Positions 26,001 through 36,089 are shown, counted from the first letter of the stretch. The stretch: DNA of 64,000 nt from Rhea pennata (GCF_028389875.1 NC_084665.1:6387501-6451500); one strand, 5' to 3'. Made by a program: numbers and translations. The notes: generated by a model not told the origin, from the sequence alone.

Positions 26001-27237
26001 AAGGGGATTTGCTGATCTGCACTGGAACCCCACTCACATGTGCCATTGCAGAATTCAAGTGGCCCGTATTTGATTTAGCTTCATTTTGAACTGTCCACAC
26101 AGTTTTACCATTCCACTTTAAAGCAATACTCTTACTTAATTACTCACAAGAGAACCTTGTGAGTTCTCTTGTGCAGAAAAGGGCCAGTTAGGCTTGTGTA
26201 ACTCCCAGCTAGGCCAGCACTGGCCTGGGGTTACACCATGAACAAGTCAGGTATCTAGGGCAGAAAACTCCTCCAATTCATTTACGAGACCTCAGAAGAA
26301 ACTGGAGATGAAATCGTTTAGAGAGGACATCCCTCTACACCCATGCTTATTGAGGATCGCGCCTTGTAGATGTAATTCATCGTCCATGCTTCTCTTGCTG
26401 GCCTTCAACTGGGACTGGCTTCATTGCGATGAATGTTGCTTTCCAAGAGCAGGCATTGCAGAAGCTCCATCCTGCCGTTAGCACTTTTGGATGCAGCACT
26501 TTCCTTGTGCTAGCCGGCTTTTGATGCCGCACAAACACACCAGCAGAAAAGCACTGTTTTGCAGATGATCAGATGTTGGGTCTGGAAAGGCCAACCCATT
26601 AAAATGCTGCAGATGTCCAAGCACAGAAGAGATGCCAGAGCTTGCCCTGAGTAGGACCCTGCTGGACCATGTCCACCAAGGCAGCCTTTTCCGTTTCAGA
26701 GACAACCAAGACAATGCAGGCTGCAACAGCTGGGCTGGGCCCAGCCTGAAGGGAACTACACACCTAAAACCTTTTCTTCATCCTCTTTATTAAATACCGT
26801 ACCATTTATTTATAGGCAAAAATCTGTTATGAGAGGTCTGTACAGAAATAATTGGAAACTGCCCTTTCTGCAACAGCTCTCCTATCCGTTGTTATCCTTA
26901 CTTCCTTGCTTCCACTGGCTTTCCTGACAGGAATAGGCACCACCTTCCCTGTGCAGCCCAGCAGGGCAGGATATTCACATGGCACCTGCTTTACCACACT
27001 TGAACAACCATCCCAGGACTGTTCCCATGGGAAACATCTTGGTCCTCACTGACCTGTCCGGGATCAGTTGTGTTAGGATAAGGGCAGGCAAGTGATTTTG
27101 TATGTGAAGACCTGCAAAACCCCCAAGGTTAAGTGAGCTGCAGGTGCGTGCTTCAAGGATGAGCTATGCCATTTCACCACTCCACTAGCAACTCAGAGAG
27201 ACCTGGTAGGAGAATAATAGGGAAGCTAAAGATTTTG
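17061..27237. other. No gene recognised
   Basis: The longest open frames (161 codons at 23553-24038 minus, 124 at 23698-24072 plus) overlap each other on opposite strands and look like chance frames in GC-moderate DNA. Distinct items are a run of 24 A at 17554-17577, a short G run at about 18061-18070, an A run near 23286 and the hairpin at 26145-26173. I recognise no CR1 or LTR in these 10 kb, which is low for a gene-poor avian interval. Confidence 0.5.
26145..26173. repeat. 11-bp inverted repeat, 7-nt loop
   Basis: CACAAGAGAAC (26145-26155) and GTTCTCTTGTG (26163-26173) are exact reverse complements with a 7-nt loop. No T run follows, so it is not a Pol III terminator or obvious RNA gene. 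Function unknown. Confidence 0.85.
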
Positions 27238-30050
27238 GGCCTTGTGCGTTCATCTCATGCAGGCCTCTAGAGGCTCATGTGCGGGCCTCTGTGGGCTTGT
27301 ATGGGCTCATATGTTCTCAGGCAGGCCTCAATGGGCTCATATGGGCTTGTATAAGTCTCTACAGGCTCATGTGGACCTATATGGGCTTGTATGGGCCCAC
27401 ATGGGACCTAATGGGTTTGGGTGGGCTCATGTAGGCTTCTACTGGTTCATACAGGCGTGTATGGAGGCCTCATAGGGACCTCCATGGGCTCATGTGGGCC
27501 TCTATGGGCTCGTATAGGCTTGTATAGGCTCGTAATAGGCCTCCATGGGTACGTAAGGGCTCGTACTGGCTTCCACAGGCTGATGTGAGCCTTTATGGGC
27601 TTGTAGAAGGGCCTCCATGGGCTCATACGGGCTCCTACAGGCCTCTGTGGACTCATATAGGCTCATGTGGGTCTCTATGGGCTTATATGGTCCTCTACAG
27701 GTTTGTATGGGCTCATATGGCAAATGGGCTTCTACAGGCTTGTACAGGCTCATACTGGCCTGTATGGGCTTATACAATGTCTTGTGGGGCTCTATGGGCT
27801 TGTATGGGCTCGTTGAGGCCTCTACAGGTCTCTACAACCTTATATAGGCTTGTACTGGGTTGTACAGGCCTCTACAGCTTGTACAGGCTCGTACAGACGC
27901 GTAGGGACCTCTGTGAGGTTGTATGGGGTTGTATGTGCTTGCACAGACTTGCGTGGGTGTATGTGGGACTTATGGGCATCTACGGGTTTGTAAAGGCTTC
28001 TGTGAGCTCATAGCAGCTTGTGTGGGCCTCTATGGCCTCATATGGGCTTGTATAGGCTCATACGAGCTTGTAAAGGCCACTGTGGTCACATATGGGCTCT
28101 TGTTGGACTCAACAGTCTTGTATGTGTTCATACAGGCCTCTGTGGGCTCATATGGGCCCCTGTAGGATTCTACAGGCTCTTACTGGCTCATATTGCCTGG
28201 TATGGGCCTCTATGAGCTCTTGTGGGACTCACAGGCTCGTATGGTCCTCTATAGGCTAGTACAGACTTGTATGGGCTTGTTCAGGTCTCTATAGGGTCGT
28301 ACAGGCTCATGTGGTCTTCTACGGACCCATATGGGCTTGTGTGGGCCTCTACGGTCTTGTGCTGGCTTGTACAGGCTCATACAGGCCTCTATGGCTTTGT
28401 AGGGGCTCATACAGGCTCATGAGGTGAGGACCTTTGGGCTTATACAGGTTCATATGCACTTACATGGAATAACACAAACTTGTTTGGGCCGATATGGGCA
28501 TCTATGGGCTTGCATGGGCTTGTACAGGCTCACATGGGCTCACGTAGGTCTCTCTGGGCTTGTATGGGCTTGTATGGGCTCATGTGTGCTTCTATGGACC
28601 CATGCAGGCCTCTATGGGCTTGTACCATCTCTTGTGGGGCTCTGTGGGTTCATGTAAGTTCTTTTGGCCTCTACGGGCCTCTGCAACTTCATACAGGCTT
28701 GTACAGGGTCATACAGGCCTCTAGGGCTTGTGCAGGCTCATAGAGGGGCATGAGGGCCTCTAAAGGCTCGTATGGGGTTATACACCCTCGCATGGACTAA
28801 CAGGGACTTGTGCAAGCCTTTATGGGCATTTACAAGTTCGTACAGTCTTCTACAGGTTTATGCTGGCTTGCACAGACCTCTGTGGGCTCACACAGGCTTG
28901 CATGGGCTTGTATGGTTCTCCACAGGCCCATATGGGCTCCTGTAGGACTCTGTGGGCTTTTACTGGCTTGTACGGGCCTGTACAGGCTGTTGTGGGATTC
29001 TGTGGGCTCGTACGGTTCTCTATGGGCTTGTACATGTCTATATAGGCTCGTGCAGTCCTCTATGAGCTCATGCAGGGTCTTATGAAGTTGTGAGGGTCTT
29101 TAAAGGCTCATACAGGTCTCTGTGGGCTCATACGAGCTCATATGGGCTGGTGCAAGCCTCTATGGGCTTGCAAGATTTCCTGTGGGCTCATGTGTGCCTC
29201 TACAGGCATGTATGGTCCTCTATAAATTTGTAGGATGATAATGGCTCGTGCAGGCCTCTATAGCCTCCTGCTGGTTCATATAGGCTCATAGAGTGCTGTA
29301 TGGCTTTGTACGGGCTCATATAGGCTCATGAGGGCCGCTCCGGAGTTGTACAGGCTTGTAGGCACTCACACTGACTTGCACAGGCTTGTATGGGCCTATT
29401 GGGCATCTGCAGTCTCATGTGGGCTTCTGTGGGCTTGTACTGGCTTGTGCACAGGCTTCTGTGGGCTTGTAAGGGATTGTGTGGGGCTCTGTAGGCTCGT
29501 ACAGGCTTACACAAGCTCATGTAGGTCTTTTAAGGGGTTTTACAGGCTTGTGTGGGCTTGCACGGGCTTGTGTAGGTCTTTACAGGCTCATATGGGCTTG
29601 TGTGGGCTTGTGTGGGCTTGTGCAGGTTGCTACGGACCCGTACAGGCTTGTGTGGGCCTCTTCAGGCCTGTACAATCTCATGTGGGGCTCTATGGGCTCA
29701 TATGGGCTCGTGCAGGGGCCTCTTCAGGTGCTTCTATATTCCTGTATAGCCTCGTGCAGGCCTTTGCAGGTTTGTATAGGCTCACAAGGGCTCATGCTGG
29801 CCTCTGTGGTCTTGTGCAGGTTCTTACAGGCTCGTACAGGCCTCTGTGGCTTCATATGGGCTCAAACTGGCTTATGAGGGCCTCTACAGGCTTGTGTAGG
29901 TTTGTATGCACTCGCACAGGTTCACAGAGGCTTGTGCAGGCCTATGTGGGGATGTACAGGCTCGCATGGGCTCAAGCAGGTCTTTATTAGCTTATATGGG
30001 CTTAAGCGGGCTCATGTGGGCTCATGTGGGTCCCCTGTATGCCCATATAG
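27238..30050. repeat. Decamer (10-bp) satellite array, block 1
   Basis: About 2.8 kb of degenerate tandem repeat with a 10-bp unit close to TGGGCTYRTA. Three word types alternate: TGGGCTTGTA, CAGGCTCATA and TGGGCCTCTA. Indels of one or two bases and lost units occur, but the 10-bp frame recovers each time. Above this there is higher-order structure: phrases such as TAAGGGATTGTGTGGGGCTC and TATGGCTTTGTA recur every 0.7-1.0 kb. Because 10 is not a multiple of 3 and the words contain no stop codon, long frames run in all three forward frames (up to 220 codons at 29328-29990). They are not genes. Confidence 0.95.
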
Positions 30051-30051
30051 T

Positions 30052-30124
30052 GGTTCCATAGTGTAGTGGTTATCACATCTGCTTTACACGCAGAAGGTCC
30101 TGGGTTCGAGCCCCAGTGGAACCA
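30052..30124 (+). tRNA. tRNA-Val (anticodon UAC), copy A
   Basis: 73 nt with a complete cloverleaf. The acceptor GGTTCCA pairs with TGGAACC with discriminator A73. The D stem is GTG/CAC, the anticodon stem TCTGC/GCAGA with loop TTTACAC (anticodon TAC), and the T stem CTGGG/CCCAG with loop TTCGAGC. The A box (TAGTGTAGTGG) and B box (GGTTCGAGCC) match the Pol III consensus, and the sequence is close to known vertebrate tRNA-Val(UAC). There is no encoded CCA. The usual T4 terminator just downstream is missing: the first TTTT is at 30203-30206, after a CR1-derived tail. It may therefore be a retroposed copy or SINE head rather than a working tRNA gene. It sits exactly at the right edge of decamer block 1. 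Confidence 0.93.
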
Positions 30125-30206
30125 ATGCCAGGAAACCTTTGGGAGGTTGGACTAGGTGATCTCCAGAGGTCCCTCTGTGATGGTGTTCTATTCTTGATCA
30201 TATTTT
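30052..30206 (+). mobile_element. tRNA-Val head plus CR1 3' tail: SINE-like unit, copy A
   Basis: The tRNA-Val sequence is followed by a 17-nt linker and then GGTTGGACTAGGTGATCTCC plus AGAGGTCCC, the same block that ends the CR1 copies at 7.3 kb and 63.2 kb. A TTCTATTCTTGAT segment recalling the CR1 terminal repeat comes next, and the first TTTT is at 30206. A Pol III transcript would be about 155 nt. A tRNA-derived head with a LINE-derived tail is the classic SINE plan; in songbirds a tRNA-Ile/CR1 SINE is known. Whether this unit is dispersed cannot be judged from one window. Confidence 0.5.
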
Positions 30207-30319
30207 CCCCAGTTTTCCTCTTGCTACCAATGTATTTGAGAAAGCTCTTGACATCCCTTGCCAGAAACGGGCCTTAGCCTTTCTCATTGCATCCCTGCAT
30301 ACTCTGACAACATTCTTAT

Positions 30320-31766
30320 ATCCCTCGCAGCTAACAGAGGTAGTGAGCAGATGCAGCAGTTTGTGCAGCATTCTCTGGGCTCTGCTTAGAATACTTGGGG
30401 ACCTTGTTGGATGTTGTGGGGCCTTCTGCTGAATTCTGTAGAGCTAGGGAACTAGAGGGTCATTCTGCCAACAGGTAAGGGGAGCTAGGAAAGGGCAACT
30501 ACAGGAGGCATTAACTTTTCCTCTAGGTAGAGGTAGCTACTGCTACTAAGCTGTCTTGGTTGCCCCTGATTAGAGGGAATTGGGGCCTTTGACCCAGGTG
30601 GCCTTTGATTAGGGTGGGTCAAGCACCCTCTGAGTCAGTGCTAGGGAGAGGCCTATATAAGGGCCAGGTCTGCAGTGCAGTTAATAAAGGCAATGAGTAG
30701 ATGCAACAGTTAGTGCAGGAGGTATCTTTGTTTCTGATCTTAGTAGTGCTCACTTTAACAAACATGGTCATGACATGCAACAAAGCACGTTTGCCTGTAG
30801 CTGTAGGAGTTGCTATATCACTTGTGTCAGAAGCTTTGACCCAGACAGACCATCTGACAGCAGATGCAGCTCTACAGGTCTCAGGCTGCAGGGAATGCTT
30901 GGGGCCTCTCCAGAAGGCATGGACTGATAGTCAGTTCTCATGAAGAAGGTGTGCTGTTGTTGATGAATTGTGTCGTCAGGTAAAGGAGTTATGGGAGGAA
31001 GTTGGCAGACTGTGAAGCATCTGCAAAAATGAGCAAGAGGTAGACAGGGTGTTCTTGGAGACCGTACTGTTCCAGGAGTTCCAATCCTCTGCAGCAGAGG
31101 AGTTGCTGGAGGGCTCTGTGCTGAGTGAAACAGTACATCACAACACTATAGGAGAAGGCCGGAAACTGGTCACTTCTTGCGGAGGAGAAAGGCCCTTACT
31201 CTTCCTGAAGACTTGCATTTGCAGTTGAAGAACTGGTTGAGTGCCCTCCTGGATGACGAAGAGCTGGACATGGCTTCAAGGGAAGCATCTGGGCCAACAC
31301 ACTCTGTGCCTTGCAGAAACACTCGGAAGAGGTGATAAGTGATTGTTGTGGGGGACTCCATGCTGCAGGGGCCAGAGGCACCTATCTGCTGACCGGACCT
31401 CTTGTTAGAGAGGTTTGCTGCCTGCCAGGGGCTTGTATATGAGATGTCATTGAAAGACAGCCAAGGTTTGCCCACGTGTCAGACTATTACCCTCTACTGC
31501 TCTTTCACATGGACGCTAATGATATCAAGGGCAAACTGGGAATGATGAAACAGGACTTCATAGCTCTGGGGATGGTGGTCAAGGGCCTGGGAGCCCACAT
31601 GATCTCCTTTTCAATCCTGCCAGTGAGGGAAAAGGGTAGGAGAAGGAGCAGATGGATTTTCCAAGTTAACAGCTGGCTCTGCTATTCATGTTGGCAACTG
31701 GGTTTTGGTTTCTATGATCATGGGACCTTATTTGAAAATCAGCAACTGATGGGGTTAGTTAGTTAG
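30320..31766 (+). mobile_element. CR1 LINE 5' half: leader and ORF1
   Basis: This is the 5' part of a CR1 element, truncated on the right where decamer block 2 begins. The leader contains TATATAAG at 30654-30661. ORF1 appears to begin at ATG 30764 (MVMTCNKARLPVAVG), with the TQTD and GCREC motifs typical of the CR1 ORF1 N-terminus. A heptad-like segment near 30975-31040 follows, interrupted by a TGA. Then comes the SGNH-type esterase domain from about 31340, with the GDSML nucleophile motif, and a clean frame 31476-31766. Frameshifts and stops make it a pseudogene. The left boundary is uncertain because 30180-30320 may be another repeat. Confidence 0.85.
30764..31766 (+). pseudogene. CR1 ORF1 (esterase-domain protein), broken
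   Basis: CR1 ORF1 proteins carry an N-terminal zinc-finger-like region and an SGNH esterase domain and assist retrotransposition. The N-terminal frame runs 30764-30943. A later frame holds a degraded coiled-coil segment. The esterase nucleophile block (VVGDSML) is near 31346-31366 and its C-terminal half occupies 31476-31766, ending near GFYDHGTLFENQQL. At least one stop and one frame change separate the pieces. It ends abruptly at the decamer array, so the C-terminus is missing. Confidence 0.8.
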
Positions 31767-31767
31767 G

Positions 31768-32411
31768 CTCCTGTGGGCCTATCAGGCACCTACAGTCTTG
31801 TATGGGCTTCTATGGGCTTGTACTGGCTTGTGCAGGCCTCTGTGGGCTTGTAAGGGATTGTGTGGGGCTCTGTAGGCTCGTACAGGCTTACACAAGCTCA
31901 TGTAGGTCTTTTAAGGGGTTTTATAGGCTTGTGTGGGCTTGCACGGGCTTGTGTAGGTCTTTACAGGCTCATATGGGCTTGTGTGGGCCTGTGCAGGTTG
32001 CTACGGACCCGTACAGGCTTGTGTGGGCCTCTTCAGGCCTGTACAATCTCATGTGGGGCTCTATGGGCTCATATGGGCTCTTGCAGGGGCCTCTTCAGGT
32101 GCTTCTTTATTCCCGTATAGCCTCGTGCAGGCCTTTGCAGGTTTGTATAGGCTCACAAGGGCTCATGCTGGCCTCTGTGGTCTTGTACAGGTTCTTACAG
32201 GCTCGTACAGGCCTCTGTGGCTTCATATGGGCTCAAACTGGCTTATGAGGGCCTCTACAGGCTTGTATAGGTTTGTATGCACTCGCACAGGTTCACAGAG
32301 GCTTGTGCAGGCCTATGTGGGGATGTACAGGCTCGCATGGGCTCAAGTTGGTCTTTATTCGCTTGTATGGGTTTAAGTGGGCTCATGTGGGTCCCCTGTA
32401 TGCCCATATAG
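31768..32411. repeat. Decamer satellite array, block 2
   Basis: The same 10-bp repeat as block 1. From about 31776 it is a near-identical copy of the last ~660 bp of block 1 (from about 29391). Compared by eye, it differs by scattered substitutions and the loss of one 10-bp unit near 31985. It ends at tRNA copy B just as block 1 ends at copy A. The frames 31802-32248 and 31981-32376 are repeat artefacts. Confidence 0.95.
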
Positions 32412-32412
32412 T

Positions 32413-32485
32413 GGTTCCATAGTGTAGTGGTTATCACATCTGCTTTACACGCAGAAGGTCCTGGGTTCGAGCCCCAGTGGAACCA
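32413..32485 (+). tRNA. tRNA-Val (anticodon UAC), copy B
   Basis: Identical over all 73 nt to copy A at 30052-30124, with the same 5' flank (TGCCCATATAG) and the same 3' flank (AATGCCAGGAAACCTTTGGG). It therefore arose by duplication of the whole segment, not by an independent insertion. Internal A and B boxes are intact. No TTTT occurs until 32597-32600, so a Pol III transcript would run about 115 nt past the tRNA through the CR1 tail into decamer block 3. Confidence 0.93.
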
Positions 32486-32534
32486 ATGCCAGGAAACCTT
32501 TGGGAGGTTGGACTAGATGATCTCCAGAGGTCCC
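32413..32534 (+). mobile_element. tRNA-Val head plus CR1 3' tail, copy B (tail shortened)
   Basis: The same head, linker and CR1 tail as copy A. Here the tail reads GACTAGATGATCTCC, which matches the CR1 copy at 7.3 kb exactly, while copy A has one change (GGTGATC). The homology to copy A stops right after AGAGGTCCC at 32534, where decamer repeats resume. The tail is either the duplication junction or a recombination point. Confidence 0.5.
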
Positions 32535-34640
32535 AGGCCCATAAGGGATTGTGTGGGGCTCTGGAAACTCATATGACCTCATAGAGGCTTGCAGGGTTTT
32601 GTGTAGGTCTTGTATGGGCTTGTGTACATCCGTACAGGCTTGTGTGATCTTGTACAAGCTTCTACGGGCCTGAACAATCTTAGACAGGCCTCTTCAGGCA
32701 CTTCTACAGGCCAGTACAGGCTTATGCAGGCCTCTGCAGGTTCATACAAGCTCACAAGTGCTCATGCTGGCCTCTGAGGCCATGTGTGGGCTCGTATGGA
32801 CTTGTACAGGCCTTTATGGTTTCATATGGGCTTGAAATGGTTCATGAGGACAGACTTGTACAGGCTTGTGCAGGCCTATATGGGGATGTATAGGCTCATA
32901 TGGGCTCAAGTAGATCTTTACAGGCTTGTATGGGCTTAAGCAGGCTCATGTGGGCTCTTATGAGCCTGTATTGGCTCACACGGGTCTCTGTGGGCTTGTA
33001 CAGGCTTGCATGGGTTTGTTCAGGCCTCTACAGTCTCGTACGGGCTTGCATGGGTGTGTGGGGGCCTGTATGGGCTCCTGTAGGACTCCGTGGGCTCTTA
33101 CTGGTTCATGTGGGCCTGTATGGGCTCTTGTGGGATTCCATGGGTTTGTACAGTTCTCTGCAGGCTTGCACATGCCCATATGGGCTTGTGTGATCCTATA
33201 CAGGCTTGTGCGGGGTCATATGAGGTTGTGAGGGTTTGTATAGGCTCATACAGTCCTCTACGGCTTTGTGCAGTCTTATCTGGGCTTGTGCAAGCCTCTA
33301 TGGGCTTATAAGGTTTCCTGTGGGCTTGTGCGGTCCTCTACAGGCTTGTATGGTCCTTTATGAGCTTGTAGAAACTGGTATTGGCTTGTGCAGGTCTCTA
33401 CAGTCTCCTGCTGGCTCATAGAGGTTTGTATGGCTTTGTACAAGCTTGCATAGGTTCCTAAGGCCCTCTGCAGAGTCATACAGGCTCATAGGCACTTGCA
33501 CTGACCTGCACAGGCTTGTGTGGGCATGTAGGGGCCTCTGCAGTCTCATACAGTCTTCTCCAGGCTTGTACTGTCTTGTGTAAGCCTCTACAGGCTAGTA
33601 AGGGATTATGTGGGGCTCTATGGGCTTGCATGGGCTCGTTTAGGTCTTTACAGTCTTGTATGGGTTTGTGGGCTTGTACAGGCTGCTATGGGCCAGTACT
33701 AACTCTTGCAGGGCTCTATGGGCTCATGTGAGCCTCTACAAATTCATATGGGCTTGTGCGAGCCTCTGTGGCCTCATACAGGCTTGTACTGGCATCTGTG
33801 AATTCCTGTGGGCCTCTATGGGCTCTTGTGGGCCTCTTCAGGCCTATATGATCTCTTGCAGGGCTCTGCAGGATTGTATGGGCTAATTCGGGCCTCTGTG
33901 GGCTTGTACAGGCTTGTATGGTATTGTACAAGCCTCTGAAGCTTCTACAGGGTCTTGTGGGTTTCCATGGACCCATGTGGGCTTCTGTGGGCCTCTATGG
34001 GCTGGCACAGGCTCATGCTGACCTCTATGGTCTTGTGTGGGCCCAAGCAGGCTTGTATGGGCTCAAACAGGCTCGTGAGGGCATCTACAGAGTCATATGG
34101 GCTCATAGGCACTTGCACAGCCTTGTGCAAGCATATATGGGCATGTGTAGGCTTGCACAGGCATGGTTCTCTACGGGCTCACACAGGCTTGAACTGGCTT
34201 GTGGGGGCCATTACGGACTCATATGGGTTTCTGTAGGACTCTGTGGGCTTTTACTGGCTTGTATGGGCTTGTGTGGGCCTGTACAGGGTGCAGTGGGATT
34301 CTACGGGCTTGTATAGTTCTCTACGGACTTGTACAGGCCTGTATGGGCTTGTGTGGGCCTCTTTGAGCTTGTATGAGTTTGTATTGACTTATGCAGATCT
34401 CTTCAGATTCGCACTGGCTCATATAGGCCACTATGGCTTTGTGTGGGCTCGTATAGGCTCAGGAGGGCCTCTACAGGCTCATACGGTCCTCTACAAGCTT
34501 GTAAGACTGGTATTAGCTTGTTCCTTCCAGTATGGGTAGAGGCTCATACAGACTTAGGAGGGCCTCTACAGTGTTATACAGTCTCAAAGGCACTCATACT
34601 GACTCACACAGGCTTGTGTGGGCCTGTATGGGCACCTACA
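32535..34640. repeat. Decamer satellite array, block 3
   Basis: About 2.1 kb of the 10-bp repeat, more diverged than block 2. Higher-order phrases seen in block 1 recur at 32548 (TAAGGGATTGTGTGGGGCTC) and 33600 (variant TAAGGGATTATGTGGGGCTC). The ATGGCTTTGT phrase recurs near 33431 and 34435. It ends near 34640 in about 75 bp of non-repeat sequence before the 91-bp satellite. Minus-strand frames here (for example 33716-33976) read through the complement of the same repeat words. Confidence 0.95.
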
Positions 34641-35177
34641 ACCAGTACTGCTTCTGGCCACGCTCTCCATCACCCACTGTCAGCCAGCTGCCGGTACTGT
34701 ACCCAGGAGCACTCCTGGTCAAATCAAGCAAAACTGGTGCAAAAATCTCTTGCAAGATACCACAGAAATTCCTCAAAACCAGAGTGGGAGATGCCACCAA
34801 AGGTGAGCAGGAAATTAAATGAAATATTTGCTTAAACTTCTCAGGACACCACAGAAGCTCTTCGAAAGCAGAGCAGGAGATGCTGCCAAAGGAGAGCAGG
34901 AAATTTGACAAAATCTGAGCCAAAAGATGCTCCCAAGGCACATGTGAAATGCCTCAAAAGCAGAGTGGGAGATGCTGCCAAAGGTGAGCAAGTATGTCAG
35001 ATATATGCATGAAAACTTGTTCTCAAGACACTGTGTAAATTATTTGAATATCCAGCAAAATCCACGCTAAGAGTTCCTCCCAAAACCCTGTGGACATGCC
35101 TCAAAAGCAGAGTGAGAGATCCTGCCAAAGATGGGCCAGTAATTCAGCTAGATTTGCACAAAATGCTCCTCCCAAGA

Positions 35178-35729
35178 TGTTGTCCCCAGTCTGGGTTCTG
35201 TTACCCGGTGTGCAAGCACCCAATAGACACAGAGGGTCGAGATATTTGTTTATTTCATTTCTGCACAGAGATGGGTGCTAGGTGGTAGATCACAAGCTAG
35301 CACACCTTCTCCCCATCTCATTCTTTATCTATACACACTTTTCAGGGAGTACGTCATACAAATTTTTCTATTGGTTACAATTTCATTACATCATGTTTTG
35401 CTCTGTGCTTGTGCTTTAACACTCCTGTTAATTACCATGAGAAATGGAGAAAAAGGTGGTAACATGATGATCATGTCATTTCCATCTCATTATTTATTTA
35501 GGGGTATATAGTTTAATATGTTAATAAGCCTTAATGAATTTAGTGTTACTCTGGGTTATTCTGCTGTCTTTGTCTTGTGTATCCCTCACAGTCTCCAAAG
35601 TGTTTTGGTTTTCTCAAGATTGTTTGGCTGGAGCTGGTTGTCCTTTGCAATACTGTTTTATGATATACTCTTCCCCCTTGTCCTTGAGTCTTGTTAACTC
35701 TTTGAGGGTTTCCACAGCATCACTCAACA
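35178..35729 (-). mobile_element. Solo LTR (endogenous retrovirus), 4-bp target duplication
   Basis: A 552-bp insertion in the 91-bp satellite with inverted ends TGTTG...CAACA. It is flanked by the direct repeat AAGA (35174-35177 and 35730-35733), and removing it restores the satellite phrase CTCCCAAGACACTG. On the minus strand a poly(A) signal AATAAA lies at 35254-35249, about 70 nt before the LTR 3' end, as expected for R-U5. The 4-bp duplication fits gammaretrovirus-like (class I) elements. No internal viral genes are present. The minus-strand frame ending inside it is not a gene. Confidence 0.85.
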
Positions 35730-36089
35730 AAGACACTGCAGCAAGTCCTTGAAAGTAGAGTGAGAGACGCTGTCCAAGGGGAGTGGGGAAACCCCTGAAA
35801 TCTGTGCCAAATCTCCTCCTAAGAGACTGTGAAAATACCTCAAAAACAGTGGTCAATGCCGCACCAGGGCAGCCGGGAAATACGGCTACAATTGTGCAAA
35901 AAGCTCCTGCCAAGGCAACAAGGAAATTCCTCAAAAGCAGAGTGAGAGACACTGCCACAAACAAGTGGAAAACCCAGAAAAATCTACATTAAGAGCTCCT
36001 CCCTAGGTGTCCTGGAAATTCCTCAAAAGCGGAGCAGAGGACGGTGTAAGTGATGAGCCAGAAATCCGTCTAAATTTGCGAGAGCAGCT

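Noticed and set aside
29328-29990. 220-codon open frame, plus strand
   Set aside because: It lies wholly in the decamer array. The other frames are open as well because the repeat words have no stop, so it is a period effect, not a gene.
27238-34640. CRISPR-like array
   Set aside because: There are no constant repeats separated by unique spacers. The period is 10 bp throughout and the context is vertebrate DNA.
35614-35964. Minus-strand frame overlapping the first LTR, with an envelope-like look at its end
   Set aside because: It starts in satellite and ends inside the LTR. The LTR boundaries are exact, so no viral gene is present.
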